NCBI GenBank assembly: GCA_024400635.1
Contig: JAKSMI010000001.1
Location: 708,877 to 772,876, forward strand
From: Bacteroidales bacterium
GTDB lineage: Bacteria > Bacteroidota > Bacteroidia > Bacteroidales > WCHB1-69
Length of the DNA stretch: 64,000 bases
Direction of reading: 5' to 3'
This document shows positions 63,301 through 64,000 of the stretch, piece after piece. A model generated the notes under the pieces. That model saw only the letters and a list, made by a program, of their open reading frames with translations, was not told where the DNA came from and did no database searches. How positions within the stretch are numbered: the first letter of the stretch is position 1; the number at the start of each line of letters is the position of its first letter. A program made the translations under genes and the position numbers.

Positions 63301-63677
63301 CCAGTTGTAGAAATAAGAACCTCTAAAGGTTCTGGATAGATGTAATACGAAGCTGCGTACCAGGACAAGATAGCACCGCTTGTTGGAATTTCAATTTGTG
63401 GAGTAATCAACCAGTCGTCGGGATATAATGCGTCCCCAATGTAATCCATATAGGAGGCAGATGCCATTAATCCATTTCCCGAATGAGCAAATTCAGAAAC
63501 ATAACCTTCAAAATCTACAGGTTGCATGGTCCAACAGTAACCATCATCATCATTATCAATGACAGTCCAACCTGGAGGGAGTGTTCCAGATTCAAAACCT
63601 TCACTCATCAGAACTTGCGCTTTCACGCAAAATGTCATTACCAACAAGGTAACAAGCAAAGCGAAAAATTTTTTCAT
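57345..63677 (-). CDS. Giant T9SS-secreted adhesin-like protein, 2110 residues
   Basis: A signal peptide (VKAQ) starts the protein. In order I see a choice-of-anchor J (cleaved-adhesin) domain, a Hydin/BACON-like beta domain (about 190-298), a second anchor J, two Fn3, a discoidin-like segment (about 640-810), Fn3, anchor J, Fn3, anchor J, Fn3, a CUB-like domain (SNCNYYLTVYPSD), Fn3, a fifth anchor J, two Fn3, and a type A T9SS sorting domain (SLMPNPADNYVVLTV to KKFIKK). So there are five anchor J and eight Fn3 domains. It is exported by the type IX system and probably anchored at the surface, binding a polymer or host ligand; no catalytic domain is visible. The DNA for the last 270 residues is far richer in G+C than the rest. 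Confidence 0.88.
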   Translation of the reverse strand: MKKFFALLVTLLVMTFCVKAQVLMSEGFESGTLPPGWTVIDNDDDGYCWTMQPVDFEGYVSEFAHSGNGLMASASYMDYIGDALYPDDWLITPQIEIPTSGAILSWYAASYYIYPEPLEVLISTTGNTVNDFTSPAVFSQEITNDITEEGYNLYSVDLSDYAGESIYIAFVHRECTDNFWLFIDDIMVMGIPSSPTIVVTPQTVDFGTVQLGDTSNVALTVTGYSLTDNITATTSDPFLLTTDGIVFSYSATLPSSGGNLSVVYVPSNAGEETGTVTLSSTGATDVTIDLTGSGLDCDNITLPLSESFEDVGSLACWTAYTMGTNNISLSTQFATEGTRSLMFSSYDYDYSGNYDQYMITPKLPMGVSKMVSFDYRSNSLVVEKFKVGYSTADEISLSDFTWGPVVNVTNTTDWMTYVDAAIPDDAQYIAILYCPGASCYYLHVDNFSVLEVTDCMSPVLVNASNITQNSASINWNPVGTETAWDVVVVEHGVDPDTGYPEYTEVRPYPVENLSPNTQYDAYVMAECESGSSVWSAAATFTTTPDCSNPTAPVVTDITGTSAVISWNAAPYGVTSYTVEYGVAESGSTEQVVVEDATTVTLTGLEPQTDYEFTITSVCNSETLEPTPVAGTFTTGCLVVVDFTIGNGTSTNSYLPSYSYYKYSYTQQIFLASELNGQSMINSLSFEMGAVVSQRNIQIYLMHTSATNSTNFLPATNAQLVYSGSQTMVTGWNTYNFNTPFQYNGTDNLALIIVDMTGSWTSGNNAKVHDGPSDCSRYIYRDESAYSTDTIPTSGTSSSTISQRLNVKFGECDESSTCVAPIITDFTFTATEATITWSPGYQESAWTLEYKADSDADWTDIGSVTSPYTITDLIPNNDYQIRLYSDCGGGELSTPAMRAFTTPCAAIVPPFTEDFSGWDTNPSACWSRYSGLASSVFTGTALSSVTDGWVFDRDNEFSGFPLGHPIVNVYGTSCNYWLVSPAIDLTGMENPELTFDLALTDYNNADPIEDPTAQADDKFMVVVSTDNGATWSQANATIWDNAGSIKVYNSISSQGEEITIPLADYIDQTIMIAFYAESTVDYNGDNDLHITNVHVGERATCAKPQVIMLDSATASELSFSWIPAGDEAVWQYVCLPQGTEISEDADWQFAYDTFAVVGDLDANTLYTIYVKAYCNDSEQSEAKTLNVRTGCGQINVPFYESFESFSASYGAPIYCWTKETDYVYGDYPNVCTDAAATGTKSLFFYAEYGYYNLIVTPQFESTVDLNTLQVALKMKSNGMVSLLVGVMTDPTDINTFVTVDTMHVTNTSDWNFNEVSLASYTGTGSYVALKYVSSSYDGLYVDDINIDLIPTCPRPTQFVAESTPNDTVLLSWVDAEGDLWDVIYGPTGFDPETSTDAVLISGIEETSYAVDGLTEGVYDFYVRRDCGSGEVSPWSFSPATASPFTITMGVSGSRSVTGCGMTILDNGGVNGNYSSNCNYYLTVYPSDPDSLVAVSGTLIAESASWDYLIIYDGTSQSPANELYHSTQTSSTPVTVGPVVSTEGPVTIYFHSDGGTEYAGFVLNVNCVAAPTCRKPTNIAVSNITTSSADISWTAVGTGSSWNIEYGPAGFAPGTGTVDVITSNPYTLSGLNASTMYSFRLQTNCDDGGSEWSDIITFATECDIITVPYAENFDNYTTTASSSTVPSTYPNDVMPICWSFLNRSNSSSDYPNVFISSYSSYAVSGNCLFFKSSETTPVYAVLPEFSNEISDLALTFSYRNEGVSEYNGTLYAGYLTDPSDAATFTAVETCTQTTTLTSIQNVTFANAPAGSRIAFKYAGGSSNNYYLSIDNVIVDINTTPPTPTCDVPTNLSSSNVLYNSADIAWTAGGSESAWNLQWRAQGGNWTAVNNLTTANYGLSGLTAQTTYEVQVQAVCDGGTTSDWSASHTFTTPAAPVDPCNVPTNLHVDNITANAATVTWNAGGSETSWEVQYKAQSSGSWQQATVQATNYTMEGLTPETAYEVKVRAICSTDNMSDFVSTTFTTIGTGIDNVTLANSISLMPNPADNYVVLTVNGNINVNEAAVYNAFGQKVQEIQLTDNQARIDLTNMASGMYFVRVAGDNAMATKKFIKK

Positions 63678-63761
63678 AGTACTTTAATTTGATTAATATT
63701 AAGTGAATTATTCTAAAGTTTTGTTTATCAATGACTTGGATTTAGCAATAAATTATGCCAA

Positions 63762-63769
63762 CAAAAATA
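63762..63769 (-). promoter_or_regulatory. Promoter box of the giant adhesin gene
   Basis: TATTTTTG on the minus strand, 84 bases before the ATG. No matching upstream TTTG at 19 bases is seen. Confidence 0.5.
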
Positions 63770-63836
63770 AAAAAAATATTGAGATAATTGATTATTTTAG
63801 GTATTAAATTTTAATTTTTTTTGCACAAGACACCTC

Positions 63837-63865
63837 AATTAGTAACCGGGGACGAAGTCCTCGGT
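63837..63865. repeat. Inverted copy of the 29-bp cassette segment
   Basis: Perfect reverse complement of 57051-57079. The neighbouring AAGACACC (63828-63835) and TGCCTGAAAGGCAA (63889-63902) also resemble parts of the cassette in copy B read backward, so about 80 bases are related. Confidence 0.85.
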
Positions 63866-63913
63866 GGGGAGGCGTTGTTGGCATCTGTTGCCTGAAAGGC
63901 AATCCCATTTCCT

Positions 63914-63944
63914 GATACTTTCTTTGAGACCCAAAGAAAGTATC
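63914..63944. repeat. Perfect 13-bp stem-loop
   Basis: GATACTTTCTTTG (63914-63926) and its reverse complement (63932-63944) around AGACC. It is followed by GCAAAGAAAGG, which repeats part of the stem. Confidence 0.65.
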
Positions 63945-64000
63945 GCAAAGAAAGGTTTCCCGCTGAACAAGCCTTTGCTACAAATCGGGCAGTTGCAGGC

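Larger units (their letters stand above)
63678..64000. other. Region upstream of the giant adhesin, with repeats, no gene
   Basis: The first 130 bases are the AT-rich leader and promoter of the adhesin. From about 63823 to the window end the sequence turns G+C-rich and consists of repeat segments: the inverted 29-mer, a GCCTGAAAGGC hairpin and a perfect 13-bp stem-loop (63914-63944). No convincing gene is seen. Confidence 0.55.

Noticed and set aside
1..64000. CRISPR array or cas genes
   Set aside because: No regularly spaced direct repeats and no Cas-like protein were seen on either strand.

Overview
The window is chromosomal DNA of a Bacteroidota bacterium, most likely order Bacteroidales; the genus cannot be named from the sequence alone. 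Four things support this. Most transcription units start behind a TAnnTTTG(CA) minus-7 box, the promoter type of this phylum. The primary sigma factor is the short phylum type (288 aa, no long region 1.1). Two proteins end in type IX secretion (T9SS) sorting domains, and a PorE-like T9SS protein is encoded. Gene families typical of the phylum recur: GSCFA, DUF4468, choice-of-anchor proteins, M64 peptidase and LysRS with a C-terminal extension. Shine-Dalgarno sequences are nearly absent; hpf is a clear exception. The DNA is AT-rich.

Layout. 1-7493 reads mostly leftward: a cut-off tRNA-Gln(CUG), a Bax-inhibitor-1 protein, rubrerythrin, hpf, xerC, gmk, an MbnP-like lipoprotein, a DUF4468 protein, folA, mreB and the primary sigma factor. 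7.7-8.4 kb holds rplU-rpmA. 8.4-12.4 kb is a leftward nifU-type gene, ychF, tRNA-Gly(CCC), pyrC and xseA. 12.4-13.1 kb is a gene-poor scar with canonical promoters and a decayed coding fragment, next to tRNA-Ser(UGA). 13.2-17.6 kb is a leftward aroC-like, porE-like, murC operon. Two small lipoproteins and a leftward pair (flippase-like protein, degenerate M23/LysM protein) follow. 20.9-30.4 kb is a rightward series: aminotransferase, L,D-transpeptidase, M64 peptidase, outer-membrane barrel, T9SS-B protein, M16 peptidase and a membrane protein. 30.4-35.6 kb reads leftward: SAH-type deaminase, then TPM protein with LemA, and MntP with an ABC exporter. 35.8-39.0 kb has a UvrD/PcrA helicase and a GSCFA protein. 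39.0-48.7 kb reads leftward: TonB, a glycosyltransferase with a giant exported TldD-type protein, a histidine kinase-MoxR-SurA operon, and rpmH. 48.9-54.7 kb reads rightward: an Old-Yellow-Enzyme-like oxidoreductase, lysS, tRNA-Leu(CAA), metK and a serine hydrolase. 54.8-64.0 kb holds a MATE transporter fused to a histidine-kinase-type ATPase domain, then a 2110-residue T9SS adhesin surrounded by repeats.

Most genes are housekeeping (translation, wall synthesis, nucleotide and folate metabolism) mixed with cell-envelope functions. The accessory signal is concentrated in the last 10 kb and in small patches at 1.0, 3.6 and 12.4-13.1 kb. There, mosaic repeats with perfect 14-bp inverted ends sit directly downstream of transcription terminators. 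One copy carries a cassette of hairpins whose loops share TTTCAG. An inverted copy of part of that cassette lies on the other side of the giant adhesin gene, and the 3' end of that gene is much richer in G+C than the rest. Other points for follow-up are a TldD-TldE-like fusion in one exported polypeptide, the MATE-ATPase fusion with two strong stem-loops in its leader, a wall-hydrolase-like protein that has lost its catalytic histidines, and a shortened, divergent chorismate synthase.
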